Source of the DNA: a virus
IMG/VR virus record: IMGVR_UViG_3300023106_000027
Coordinates: 1 to 25,307 of that record
Strand: one strand, 5' to 3'
Length of the DNA: 25,307 nucleotides
The notes below the pieces were generated by a model. It did no database searches and had not been told where the DNA came from. It was given only the letters and a program-made list of their open reading frames with translations. The translations under genes were made by a program, and so were the position numbers. Shown here in pieces: positions 17,537 to 25,258 of the stretch (position 1 is the first letter of the stretch; each line of letters opens with the position of its first letter).

Positions 17537-18481
17537 ATGAACAATGCTACTACGGGTAGTCTTGGTTTTGACAGAGAAATAGCCCAACTTGTCGGGGTTG
17601 AATGTGCCGTTTTGTACCAGAACATTAGCTTTTGGGTTGAGACAAATCGTGCTAACAACCGCAACTTTGTTGAGGGTAAATATTGGACGTATAATTCAGC
17701 GAGAGCATTTGCTGAGTTGTTTCCTTTTTGGACATCAAGTAAGGTCGTAAGACTGCTTATTAAGCTTGAAGAAAGTAATCTGATTGAGTCAGGTGAATTT
17801 AACAAACAAGGCTATGACAGGACTAAGTGGTATACCATTTGTCAGAATCGGCAAATGGACTTGCCAGAATCGGTAAATGGAGTTGCCGAAATCGGCAAAG
17901 CAATACCAGATATAAACAAAGATATAAAAACAGATACTAACGTTCGGCAAGACAAGTCTGATAAATATACCAAAGATGATATACGCCTCACTGATTCATT
18001 ATTCTTTACTGTTGCTAAGTTATTCCCTACCTATAAAAAACTAGTTGACCGAAAGCCAACAGACAAAGACTACATTGAAATGAACAAGCTTCACCGCATT
18101 GACGGCAATGAGTACAAATTAATTGAAGATGTAATGAAGTGGCTCTTTACTGGCTATAAGCCAACAGATACTTTTGACTGGAAAGACCAAATCAAATCAC
18201 CGTACAAGTTACGCAAACACTTTGACACTCTCCGTAATCAGTTTGAAAAAGCAAAGAAAACTGGACAGTACCGAAATTACGAGTACAGCACAAAGTCACC
18301 GAGTGAACGTAAGCCAGTGCCAAAGCCTGTTGATGATGAAGTAAAAATTAGTCCTGAAGAGGCTGCAAAGAACCGTTTGATTCTAGATTTAGTCCGTGCA
18401 AAAAAGGCAAGTTTTAGTGACATGAAAACGCTGAAAAGTAAAACATTAGCACAACTTCGTGAGATGCTCAATCCTGTATAA
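17537..18481 (+). CDS. Phage replication initiator-like protein (winged-helix)
   Basis: A 314-residue protein. The N-terminal 110 residues match the winged-helix part of phage replication proteins and replisome organisers: LGFDREIAQLVGVECAVLYQNISFWV, then NSARAFAELFPFWTSSKVVR, then LIKLEESNLIESGEFNK. A linker leads to a C-terminal region resembling the DnaD/phage-O type helical domain (LFPTYKKLVDRKPTDKDYIEM; FDWKDQIKSPYKLRKHFDTL) and a basic tail. Likely binds the origin and loads the host helicase. AGGGGG precedes the ATG. First gene of the long rightward operon. Confidence 0.7.
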   Translation: MNNATTGSLGFDREIAQLVGVECAVLYQNISFWVETNRANNRNFVEGKYWTYNSARAFAELFPFWTSSKVVRLLIKLEESNLIESGEFNKQGYDRTKWYTICQNRQMDLPESVNGVAEIGKAIPDINKDIKTDTNVRQDKSDKYTKDDIRLTDSLFFTVAKLFPTYKKLVDRKPTDKDYIEMNKLHRIDGNEYKLIEDVMKWLFTGYKPTDTFDWKDQIKSPYKLRKHFDTLRNQFEKAKKTGQYRNYEYSTKSPSERKPVPKPVDDEVKISPEEAAKNRLILDLVRAKKASFSDMKTLKSKTLAQLREMLNPV

Positions 18482-18514
18482 TTAGTTATAGACACTTAAT
18501 AAAAAAGGGGCTAT

Positions 18515-18715
18515 ATGGCTACACTACAGGACGTTCAAAACGATACGCTCAACAAAGCAAATTCTATTCTAGATATGGAGGGCATGACTCTCGAACAAAA
18601 GCTAGAAGCAATCAACAAAGCTATGCAAGAAAATGCAGCTGAGTTTAACAAATCTAATCCTTCTTCAGCACCGATAGACCCAATGGACGCACTTCATTGT
18701 GAGGGTTGTCAGTAA
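18515..18715 (+). CDS. Small acidic protein with C-terminal CxxC
   Basis: A 66-residue helical, acidic protein with MTLEQKLEAINKAMQENAAE and a tail ending LHCEGCQ. AAGGGG upstream of the ATG. It lies between the replication initiator and RusA. No family recognised; the CxxC may bind metal. Confidence 0.55.
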   Translation: MATLQDVQNDTLNKANSILDMEGMTLEQKLEAINKAMQENAAEFNKSNPSSAPIDPMDALHCEGCQ

Positions 18716-18724
18716 GACTTTAAA

Positions 18725-19120
18725 ATGCTGAACATCACAATACTGGGACAAACACCAGCACAAAAAAACTCAAAATCAATAGCCTACAACAAAGGCACGG
18801 GCAAGCCGTTTATCATGTCTAATCAGAATGTTAAAGCTTGGCAAAATTCAGCAGATGTTCAGCTATTGTATTACAGAATCAAAGAGCCACTTCAAGAACG
18901 TCAAGAGCTTTCAATCAAGTTCTTTGTAAAAGACAAGAGACGTAGAGACCTTGATAACATGCTCACGACAATTCAGGACGCTTTAGTCCGTGCTGGTATT
19001 CTACAAGATGACTCATGGCAATTTATCCGTATCGGTTTAATAGATGCAGAGATTGACAAAGAAAATCCACGTGCAGAAATAACACTAAAAGCTATTGACA
19101 GCATAAGCGATTTGATATAA
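18725..19120 (+). CDS. rusA: RusA-family Holliday junction resolvase
   Basis: A 131-residue endonuclease that cuts four-way DNA junctions. Family marks: the N-terminal strand LNITILGQTPAQKNSKSIAY, the acidic set RRRDLDNMLTTIQDALV (73-89; Asp75, Asp77 and Asp86) and GILQDDSWQF (91-100; Asp95/Asp96), then a strand AEITLKAI. Length is typical. It starts 9 bases after the previous gene. With RecT and YqaJ it completes a phage recombination set. Confidence 0.88.
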   Translation: MLNITILGQTPAQKNSKSIAYNKGTGKPFIMSNQNVKAWQNSADVQLLYYRIKEPLQERQELSIKFFVKDKRRRDLDNMLTTIQDALVRAGILQDDSWQFIRIGLIDAEIDKENPRAEITLKAIDSISDLI

Positions 19121-19173
19121 ACTAAGATTAGATACTTTTACTAGGAGTATCTATCTGTTAAGCGCCAGTTTCT

Positions 19174-19241
19174 CACAATTTCTGTTCAAAAAATTGTGTT
19201 TTTATCGTAGAGAAAAAGCCCCCAATCAGGGGTTTTTTCTT
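19174..19241 (+). terminator. Tandem intrinsic terminators after rusA
   Basis: CACAATTT/AAATTGTG (19174-19181/19191-19198) followed by TTTTTA, then CCCC/GGGG (19220-19232) flanked by A5 and T6. Two hairpins in a row close the replication operon. Confidence 0.7.
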
Positions 19242-19256
19242 TTGTAATGAAAAGGC

Positions 19257-19286
19257 TTGACACAGGGAATATGCTCATGGTAAGAT
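19257..19286 (+). promoter_or_regulatory. Promoter before the coiled-coil gene
   Basis: TTGACA (19257-19262), 18 bases, TAAGAT (19281-19286). Confidence 0.55.
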
Positions 19287-19306
19287 TAGAGCAACAGGAG
19301 GACATA

Positions 19307-19864
19307 ATGGGTCTATTTACGAATAAAGAAGCAGAGCTTGCTCGTCAGGAGCTAGCGGAATACAAAAAGGAAGAAGCTAAAGAAAAGCGTCTTGCTAATA
19401 ACAAGTTAAAAATACAGCTCCAAGAAGCTGAAGATAAACTTGAAAAAGAAAAACGAGTTAATAAAGACCTTGTTGATGACAAGAAGGTTCTTGAAGCTCA
19501 AGTTAAAAAAGCCACAAATCTTAAGGTTAAAGAACTTGACCTTGATGAGCGTGAAACTTTAATCAAAGCAAAAGAAGAAGGACTTAACAGCTACAAAGTT
19601 GAGATTAAAAAACTCCAAACTGAAGTAACTGAAGCTGAAGACCGAGGCTACAAAAAAGGTTATGCAGACGGCGTATCAGACGGTGTTCGTAAGGGACTTG
19701 ATTCTACTAAAGATGACCGTAAGATGATGGCTCAAATCGCAGCTATTGCAGCAGCAAGCCACACGCCAGAAGCAACATCTATGATTGCACGTGAAGTTGC
19801 AAACGGTATTGCAAAGGATATTGCAGGTGAGCTACCAGCTACCACCCGAAACAAAAACAAGTAA
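19307..19864 (+). CDS. Coiled-coil protein, unknown
   Basis: A 185-residue, extremely charged protein with a continuous coiled coil from about 5 to 125 (Lys/Glu-rich heptads) and a Gly/Ala-rich end (GYADGVSDGVRKGLDS; AAIAAASHTPEATSMI). GGAGG five bases upstream decides ATG 19307; an upstream in-frame ATG at 19247 lies inside the promoter. Possibly a scaffold or structural organiser; family not recognised. Confidence 0.65.
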   Translation: MGLFTNKEAELARQELAEYKKEEAKEKRLANNKLKIQLQEAEDKLEKEKRVNKDLVDDKKVLEAQVKKATNLKVKELDLDERETLIKAKEEGLNSYKVEIKKLQTEVTEAEDRGYKKGYADGVSDGVRKGLDSTKDDRKMMAQIAAIAAASHTPEATSMIAREVANGIAKDIAGELPATTRNKNK

Positions 19865-20384
19865 GCTAGAAAGCTTGCCTGAAGACGCTAGAAAATTAGC
19901 TGAAGAGCTGATTGCTGATAAGTTCGGTCTAGCTGAAGTTGTAGAGAGCGGAGGTCGGCGTGAAGACCCAGCTTTTTTCGGTCAACGTGGTATGGAAAGC
20001 CCATATCCGTTGAACACAATCCGAGGAGAGCTGGTAAGTCACTCAGGGCAGCGGTTCAACTTCATCACTCAACTGTCGCCTTCAATAGGCTGGGAGAATC
20101 CACACACGACCTCGGGAAGCTATTCAGGCACATCGAGCAACTTGTCTCAACTTCTAAGGTACGCTGAAGAAGTAATTAGACGACAGGTATCAGAATTTGA
20201 AAGACGATACGGTGGTTTTGTAGACCAAATTATTCTTGAGATGAATGGCTACAGACAACACATACGAACTAATCGTGATTTAGAAGAACTGTTTTCAAAA
20301 GCATACAGTCAAGACCAGTACAGAATGAACTATCACAAAAACTATTGGGAAACCAGTACAGCAGGAAATTGGAACTATACATGA
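19827..20384 (+). CDS. Unknown protein overlapping the coiled-coil gene
   Basis: A 185-residue soluble protein with SLPEDARKLAEELIADKFGL near the start and a helical tail (EEVIRRQVSEFERRYGGFVDQ). GTG 19827, behind AAGGA, is the best supported start and overlaps the previous gene by 38 bases; a start at 19785 is possible but has no site. Its stop overlaps the next ATG (ATGA). The long, Ser/Gly/Pro-rich middle (PLNTIRGELVSHSGQRF) carries no motif I recognise. Confidence 0.55.
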   Translation: MSYQLPPETKTSKLESLPEDARKLAEELIADKFGLAEVVESGGRREDPAFFGQRGMESPYPLNTIRGELVSHSGQRFNFITQLSPSIGWENPHTTSGSYSGTSSNLSQLLRYAEEVIRRQVSEFERRYGGFVDQIILEMNGYRQHIRTNRDLEELFSKAYSQDQYRMNYHKNYWETSTAGNWNYT

Positions 20385-21043
20385 AACCAGATAATATAAT
20401 CCTAGAGGGAATCACAGGGAGCAAGGCTTACGGTCTTGACCACGCTGATTCAGATACCGACATCAAAGGTATTTACGTTGCACCTACAGAGAAAATCTTA
20501 GGTCTATACAACGTGAAAGAAACCATTGACCACACAGACCCAGACTGGACTTATCATGAAGTTGAGAAATTTATTCAACTTGCAATGAAAGGTAATCCAA
20601 CAATTCTTGAGCTGCTGTTTCTTGACGGCTACACTACGCTTTCAAAAGCTGGTAAGATGTTAGTTGACAACAGACACTTATTCTTGAGTAATATTGTTTA
20701 CAAGTCTTACGGTGGCTATGCACTTTCACAAGCACGTAAATTAAACGCACGTGGTGGAACATACGGTAGTGGACGTGGCAATCGCTATGAAAAACACACT
20801 CGTCACTGTTTCCGTCTTCTGTATCAAGGTAAAGAACTACTTGAAACAGGGACACTAACAGTTCGTGTAACGCCAGCAATGCGTGAAGAACTATTTGCAA
20901 TTGGTAAATCAGAACCGTCTGAAATCATTGACCGATTTGAGAAAGAATTTCTTGAGTTTGACAAGATTAAGTCAGTACTACCTGAAGAGCCAAACAAAGA
21001 AGAAATCAATAAACTACTCTTGAAGATTAGAAAGGGCAACTAA
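20381..21043 (+). CDS. Predicted nucleotidyltransferase (YcgL-type)
   Basis: A 220-residue protein with ITGSKAYGLDHADSDTDIKG (11-30), i.e. GS (13-14) and the DxD pair Asp25/Asp27, then GIYVAP. This is the signature of the COG3541-type predicted nucleotidyltransferases found in many phages. A helical C-terminus has a basic patch (RKLNARGGTYGSGRGNRYEKH). The ATG overlaps the previous TGA. Substrate unknown; one of three nucleotidyltransferase-fold proteins here, so RNA or tRNA modification is a reasonable guess. Confidence 0.75.
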   Translation: MKPDNIILEGITGSKAYGLDHADSDTDIKGIYVAPTEKILGLYNVKETIDHTDPDWTYHEVEKFIQLAMKGNPTILELLFLDGYTTLSKAGKMLVDNRHLFLSNIVYKSYGGYALSQARKLNARGGTYGSGRGNRYEKHTRHCFRLLYQGKELLETGTLTVRVTPAMREELFAIGKSEPSEIIDRFEKEFLEFDKIKSVLPEEPNKEEINKLLLKIRKGN

Positions 21044-21312
21044 TGCGCCTCAAGCTCATAGAAAATCACTCACAAGGTCACGGCAAAAAGCAAGCATTGA
21101 TTGCGGTGAATATTAATGAGCTTGCTCTTCTTCAAGGAATGGCACGTCAAATTTCTGCAAACCTACCGAAGAATGGCCCTACAAAGCGTCTTCATATGGT
21201 TGCTAAAAGTATGGCAAATGAAATGCAAGCTGCAATTGTAGAGCTTGAAAAATCAGGCATTGATGACCGAACAGACAAACTATATCCACATGATGACAGA
21301 GGTGTGTTGTAA
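21043..21312 (+). CDS. Small unknown protein
   Basis: An 89-residue helical protein (NINELALLQGMARQISANLP; LHMVAKSMANEMQAAIVELEKS). It starts on the stop of the nucleotidyltransferase gene (TAATG) and ends on the start of the next, all by coupling. No motif recognised. Confidence 0.6.
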   Translation: MRLKLIENHSQGHGKKQALIAVNINELALLQGMARQISANLPKNGPTKRLHMVAKSMANEMQAAIVELEKSGIDDRTDKLYPHDDRGVL

Positions 21313-22253
21313 TGGCATACAAATACTGGAAACTCATGGACAAAGTAGGCGTTGCTGTTTGCTCAAAGAAGCCTGAAGTGTGGCGTGGTAAAGAACAATT
21401 TGACGGTTATATTTTTGAAGCTGGTGATGCAGAATCACAAAGAAAAGCTGAAGACTGGGCAAGGCGTTACGATGACCGCTATGACAGTACAAAAGAAACA
21501 ATTACCTATGAGCCTAATGTTCATCTATTTGAGAATGAAGGCTTTACAGTAACAATACTTGATTCAGCTGGTGGCTCTTCACAAGGTGGACGCTTATCAT
21601 TTTGGAAGTGTGCTGTTGAAAAAGACGGCATCAAATTTGTAGTTGGTATCAATGACGGCATTTTAGCAGACTTAGTTCGTAACAGTACCTTAGTGAATGG
21701 AACTGTTAAAGAAAAGGTTATGTTTGCTCGTCAATCTGGTCAGCCTGGCTTCATTCATGAAAGCATGGAGTCTTATGCAGAAGCCGTTGCAGACATGAAC
21801 AAAAAAGCAGACATGAAAAAAGCCAAGAAAACTAAAAAGTGGGAAGCTGGTGGAGTTTATCAAAGCCTCACACAAACTTCTATCTGCTTAGGTGAAGTAT
21901 GGGACTACTATGAAGAAAAAGTAGTAAAGGGTGACGGCTGGTATAAGCGTGATGAAACAAAACTAGTCAAGCGTGATAAGCCAATCAAAGTTTTGTCTTG
22001 GGTACACATATATCGTTTTGAAGACGGCATACCTAAAGACTTTAGCGAATTAATGGAAAAAGAACTAAAGGACAGACGGTATATTTACTTTCATACTGGT
22101 AGCCCACCAGCAAGAGCTAAAACTGCCCAACTTGAAATAAAAGAAGAAGATATGAAATCTCTTGACAAGATTTACTCATTACGAGAAGACCAAGAAGAGC
22201 AATATTCATATAACAGCCCTAAAATCAAGGGAAGATTTAAGAGAGTAAAATAA
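21312..22253 (+). CDS. Large unknown protein of the nucleotidyltransferase operon
   Basis: A 313-residue soluble protein. N-terminal half mixed alpha/beta (CSKKPEVWRGKEQFDGYIFE; LDSAGGSSQGGRLSFWKCAV), a Lys-rich middle (KKADMKKAKKTKKW) and a charged C-terminal half. Overlaps the previous stop by one base and is followed 2 bases later by the CCA-adding enzyme. No catalytic motif; function unknown, but it is locked into the operon with the RNA-processing genes. Confidence 0.6.
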   Translation: MAYKYWKLMDKVGVAVCSKKPEVWRGKEQFDGYIFEAGDAESQRKAEDWARRYDDRYDSTKETITYEPNVHLFENEGFTVTILDSAGGSSQGGRLSFWKCAVEKDGIKFVVGINDGILADLVRNSTLVNGTVKEKVMFARQSGQPGFIHESMESYAEAVADMNKKADMKKAKKTKKWEAGGVYQSLTQTSICLGEVWDYYEEKVVKGDGWYKRDETKLVKRDKPIKVLSWVHIYRFEDGIPKDFSELMEKELKDRRYIYFHTGSPPARAKTAQLEIKEEDMKSLDKIYSLREDQEEQYSYNSPKIKGRFKRVK

Positions 22254-22254
22254 T

Positions 22255-23226
22255 ATGGAACAAGCACTAAGAATCCAAAAACAAATCAAAGAAATCTTTG
22301 GTGATGTACCAGTCAACTTGGTGGGTGGTTCTGTTCGTGACATCATTTTAGGTAAGCAGCCTAAAGACTGGGACTATTGCACACCGCTTGACCCAGACAC
22401 GATTGAACAAAAGATACGTGATGCAGGACGTAAGCCATACACAATTGGTAAAAAGTTTGGCACTATCGGCTTTAAGGTTGAAATTATCAATGACTATGAA
22501 CCTATGCTACGCTGGCACTCAAAGTTTATCTTTGTAGAAGTAACTACTTATCGTACTGAAAAGTATGACGGTAATTCACGAAAGCCAGTTGTTGAATTTT
22601 CAGACGATTTGATGCTTGACCTTTCACGCAGGGACTTTACTATAAATAGTATAGTGCTTCAAGATGACGGAGAATACTTTGACCCTTACGGTGGACGGCT
22701 TGATATTCTTGCTAAGAAGATTAAAGCAGTTGGGCGTGGTAAAGACCGTATTCTTGAAGACCCTCTACGTATGCTACGTGCAGCACGTTTCGCTGCTCGA
22801 CTAGGATTTGAAGTTGACCCTAATCTAATGGGCGTAATGCGTCAACATGCTCATGAAATTACACGTGTGAGTAAAGAGCGTTGGGTAATGGAACTAGACA
22901 AGCTTCTTGATTCACCAGACCCTATGTCAGGACTTGAGGTGCTATACAAGACAGACTTGTTGAAATACATGCTCCCTGAGCTTCACACGCTGCTTCTAAT
23001 GGACGGTAACTTCTTTATCGACATATCACATGGTATTCAAGAAGCAGAGACGCTAGACGAGAAATGGAAGGCTCTATTTAATCCTATTGGTTTACCAGTC
23101 GCACGTGAAGAAAGCCGTGGTGAATATAAATATCCAAAGCATGAAGTGATTCGTAAAGAATTGTTGCTTGGTATTTGTGCTCGTCTAAAGTTTTCAAATG
23201 AGCGTGTGAAATGTCTGGTACAATAG
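22255..23226 (+). CDS. cca: CCA-adding tRNA nucleotidyltransferase (class II), short
   Basis: A 323-residue enzyme that adds or repairs the 3' CCA of tRNAs. Class II signatures: LVGGSVRD (22-29), KDWDYCTP (37-44; Asp38/Asp40), EVTTYR (95-100), DLSRRDFTINSI (122-133) and EDPLRMLRAARFAARLGF (168-185). It ends soon after KFSNERVKCLVQ, where longer bacterial relatives continue for roughly 100 residues, so the tail is missing. It overlaps the next gene by 16 bases. Nearly all phage tRNAs already encode CCA, so repair or other RNAs are likely targets. Confidence 0.9.
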   Translation: MEQALRIQKQIKEIFGDVPVNLVGGSVRDIILGKQPKDWDYCTPLDPDTIEQKIRDAGRKPYTIGKKFGTIGFKVEIINDYEPMLRWHSKFIFVEVTTYRTEKYDGNSRKPVVEFSDDLMLDLSRRDFTINSIVLQDDGEYFDPYGGRLDILAKKIKAVGRGKDRILEDPLRMLRAARFAARLGFEVDPNLMGVMRQHAHEITRVSKERWVMELDKLLDSPDPMSGLEVLYKTDLLKYMLPELHTLLLMDGNFFIDISHGIQEAETLDEKWKALFNPIGLPVAREESRGEYKYPKHEVIRKELLLGICARLKFSNERVKCLVQ

Positions 23227-23447
23227 ATAGAGTACCTACTACAGATGAAATGGACAGTATCACGCCAGAAGAGCGTAATGCTTTAGTCGGTTACTGTAAT
23301 AATGATGAAGAGTGGTTTAAGTTTACACGAGGGGTACACCATGAGCGTTGCCCTAAGTGTAAATCTAAATTCTCAAGTGAGGTAGGTTTTCAAATTACTA
23401 CTCAACGCACCTTTAGAGAAGAGAAGAAAAAACGTCGCAAAAGGTAA
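23211..23447 (+). CDS. Small zinc-ribbon-like protein
   Basis: A 78-residue protein. A helical start (TTDEMDSITPEERNALVGYC), then HHERCPKCKSKFSSE with CPKC and a nearby Cys, and a very basic tail (REEKKKRRKR). Probably a single zinc ribbon half that binds nucleic acid. It overlaps the CCA-adding gene by 16 bases and is followed by a promoter. Confidence 0.6.
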   Translation: MSGTIDRVPTTDEMDSITPEERNALVGYCNNDEEWFKFTRGVHHERCPKCKSKFSSEVGFQITTQRTFREEKKKRRKR

Positions 23448-23453
23448 AAACTC

Positions 23454-23482
23454 TTGATTTAAATTGTAAATTAAATTATAAT
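23454..23482 (+). promoter_or_regulatory. Promoter of the AT-hook gene
   Basis: TTGATT (23454-23459), 17 bases, TATAAT (23477-23482), 44 bases before ATG 23526. Confidence 0.7.
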
Positions 23483-23525
23483 ACCAACAAGAGGGTAAAT
23501 AAATTATCTAAAAATTGGAGTTTTT

Positions 23526-23720
23526 ATGAGTACAGAGGTCAATACCCCTAAAGTGGGACGACCCCGTAAGGATAAATCAGAGAAGGCAAAGTATCAGCAC
23601 ATAGCGGTGCATGAAAAAGACTATCTGGCTTTTCTTGAAAAGGTTGAAGAGAGTGGACTAAAAAAAGTGGAGACATTCCACGACATGGTAAAGCAGTACA
23701 AACCGAAGAAAACGGATTGA
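23526..23720 (+). CDS. Small AT-hook DNA-binding protein
   Basis: A 64-residue protein with a classic AT-hook, KVGRPRKDKSEKAK (9-22), whose GRP core inserts into the minor groove of AT-rich DNA. It continues with a helical region (HEKDYLAFLEKVEESGLKKVET) and ends KPKKTD. TTGGAG upstream of the ATG. It may regulate the neighbouring promoters or package DNA; inference. Confidence 0.7.
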   Translation: MSTEVNTPKVGRPRKDKSEKAKYQHIAVHEKDYLAFLEKVEESGLKKVETFHDMVKQYKPKKTD

Positions 23721-23745
23721 CACCATGAGCTTTATCAGGTAGAAT
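23717..23745 (+). promoter_or_regulatory. Promoter of the thioredoxin-fold candidate
   Basis: TTGACA (23717-23722, overlapping the stop codon of the AT-hook gene), 17 bases, TAGAAT (23740-23745). Confidence 0.7.
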
Positions 23746-23765
23746 AAAACAAACAGGAGGTGGAC

Positions 23766-24263
23766 ATGGCTTGTGCAAGTTGTGCAAAAAAGAAAGCAAA
23801 TAGTTATCAGGATATGAAGGCAATTGAAACGCCCCCTTTCCGTGCTACTGATATTACTGTCTATGACATTGAACAGAATGAAGCAAGAAAATTTCAATCC
23901 GATGACTGGAATACAAAGACGAACAATCTATTATTGTTTGTACCTACCGTAGAATCTATTAAAGAAATAGGTGATACGTTAGGAACTGAAGACGTTGAAG
24001 TTACGTATGTGACTAATCAGCCTCTTCATCAAATTAAAGACTACTATGAAAACGGTGCTGAAAAGCCAGTGTTCAATAGAATCTTTGTAAGTTACTTACT
24101 ACCGTCACGAACAGGGCTGTTACATAACGGCTTCACAAAGAAAGCAGCAATGTTTATTGTGAAAGACGGAGATACTTCAATTCAACAATTGTTTTATCAC
24201 AGTAGCTTTAACTACGAAGCTCTTGGTCAGTTCTTGAGTGAGTATCTAAATGATAATCATTAA
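23766..24263 (+). CDS. Thioredoxin-fold / peroxiredoxin-like protein without active Cys (tentative)
   Basis: A 165-residue protein starting MACASCAKKK, with a CxxC at 3-6. A middle region (FQSDDWNTKTNNLLLFVPTVESI) resembles the AhpC/TSA stretch in which a strand leads to VCPT; here that Cys is replaced (FVPTVES). AGGAGG with a five-base spacer decides ATG 23766 over a GTG at 23760. Only the N-terminal cysteines remain as possible redox or metal ligands. The fold assignment is weak. Confidence 0.5.
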   Translation: MACASCAKKKANSYQDMKAIETPPFRATDITVYDIEQNEARKFQSDDWNTKTNNLLLFVPTVESIKEIGDTLGTEDVEVTYVTNQPLHQIKDYYENGAEKPVFNRIFVSYLLPSRTGLLHNGFTKKAAMFIVKDGDTSIQQLFYHSSFNYEALGQFLSEYLNDNH

Positions 24264-24522
24264 AAGAGGGCGTGTGACTTTCTACATTAAAGATGACTCT
24301 GTAGTTGTCTCTAATGGAGATTTTCAATACTCTTCATATAATACTTTTGCATTGGCGAATAAAGGACAGTTTCAGACTTTCAAAGACACTATCCTTAATT
24401 CACAACCACCAGCATTCACTAGCATTGTTGAAGTTGTTGAGCTAAGTAGTCAATGTGAAGTATACGGCTTCAGTACACGAAAGCCAAATCTAGAAGGGAT
24501 TGAATATGAGTACCGACCATGA
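24250..24522 (+). CDS. Small unknown protein
   Basis: A 90-residue, mostly beta protein (RVTFYIKDDSVVVSNGDFQY; SIVEVVELSSQCEVYGFSTR). It overlaps the end of the preceding gene by 14 bases, and its end overlaps the phosphatase start by 17 bases; no separate Shine-Dalgarno, so coupled. No family recognised. Confidence 0.55.
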   Translation: MIIIKRGRVTFYIKDDSVVVSNGDFQYSSYNTFALANKGQFQTFKDTILNSQPPAFTSIVEVVELSSQCEVYGFSTRKPNLEGIEYEYRP

Positions 24523-25024
24523 CCCAACTAAAATAGTTCTTCAAACAAATGTAAGGGCTGATAGAGACCCGACACGAGTACGAATGAGCGGTACAGCAAT
24601 TCACGGTAACACACCGTTTGACGTACCTTTCATGAGTGAGATTGTGCCAGGGCTTTATCAAGGTGGCTGTCAACAAGGTCTCATACTGCCTCATTTCATT
24701 CATCACATTGTAAGTCTCTATCCATGGGAACGTTACAAGATAGAGCATAACGTAGATAGCGAACTCTATGTACGTATGTATGATAGTGAAGAACAGGGCT
24801 TTGAGCAAGTAGAAGAAATTGCTAAGTGGGCTTTCAAATGCTGGCAAGACGGCAATACATTAATTCATTGTCAAGCTGGCTTGAATCGTTCAAGTCTAGT
24901 TGCAGGACGTGTTTTAATGCTTATGGGCTACACAGCAAAGGAAGCAATTGAGAAACTTCGTAAGAATCGCTCACCCGCTTGTCTCTGTAACCCTAGTTTT
25001 GAACAGTACTTATTAAGTTTATAA
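24506..25024 (+). CDS. Dual-specificity protein phosphatase
   Basis: A 172-residue cysteine phosphatase. The P-loop HCQAGLNRSS (121-130; Cys122, Arg128) is complete, followed by LVAGRVLMLMGYTAKEAIEKLRKNR as in DSP/PTP-like enzymes; the general acid is probably Asp93 in MYDSEEQG. AAGGGA before ATG 24506 decides the start. It removes phosphate from phosphoproteins or other phosphate esters; in phages similar proteins may modulate host signalling or act on RNA 5' ends. Last gene of the operon in view. Confidence 0.85.
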   Translation: MSTDHDPTKIVLQTNVRADRDPTRVRMSGTAIHGNTPFDVPFMSEIVPGLYQGGCQQGLILPHFIHHIVSLYPWERYKIEHNVDSELYVRMYDSEEQGFEQVEEIAKWAFKCWQDGNTLIHCQAGLNRSSLVAGRVLMLMGYTAKEAIEKLRKNRSPACLCNPSFEQYLLSL

Positions 25025-25044
25025 AAGAAAATTGCAAAAATCTA

Positions 25045-25074
25045 TTGACTTACATAAGTACTATGCGGTATAAT
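25045..25074 (+). promoter_or_regulatory. Promoter of the right-hand tRNA-like RNAs
   Basis: TTGACT (25045-25050), 18 bases, TATAAT (25069-25074) preceded by CGG; start near 25081. Confidence 0.7.
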
Positions 25075-25097
25075 TATATATAGAACCTTTACATATA

Positions 25098-25238
25098 GAT
25101 TACTTGGGCGACGATTAGTAGAGTTACTTCGTAGCTAAATGGTTTAGCATCAAATTCAAACTTTGACGTTTGTTGGTTCAATCCCAACCGAGACCCGCAA
25201 GGGTATCATACCTCTGCTTGCCTTTTCCCCGAGTAATC
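25098..25238 (+). ncRNA. tRNA-like core nested in a closed structured RNA
   Basis: GATTACTTGGG (25098-25108) pairs with CCCGAGTAATC-type sequence (25228-25238, one wobble and no gap). Inside is a canonical tRNA core: D-arm GCTA-AATGGTT-TAGC, anticodon stem TCAAA/TTTGA with loop TTCAAAC (CAA), five-base variable loop, T-arm GTTGG-TTCAATC-CCAAC. Its acceptor strands pair only at positions 4-7 and no CCA follows. A hairpin GCAAG/CTTGC closes the 3' part. The 5' part (GACGA...AGAGTTACTTCG) is repeated in the next tRNA. Confidence 0.55.
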
Positions 25239-25258
25239 TTGATAATTTTTTGAAATAA

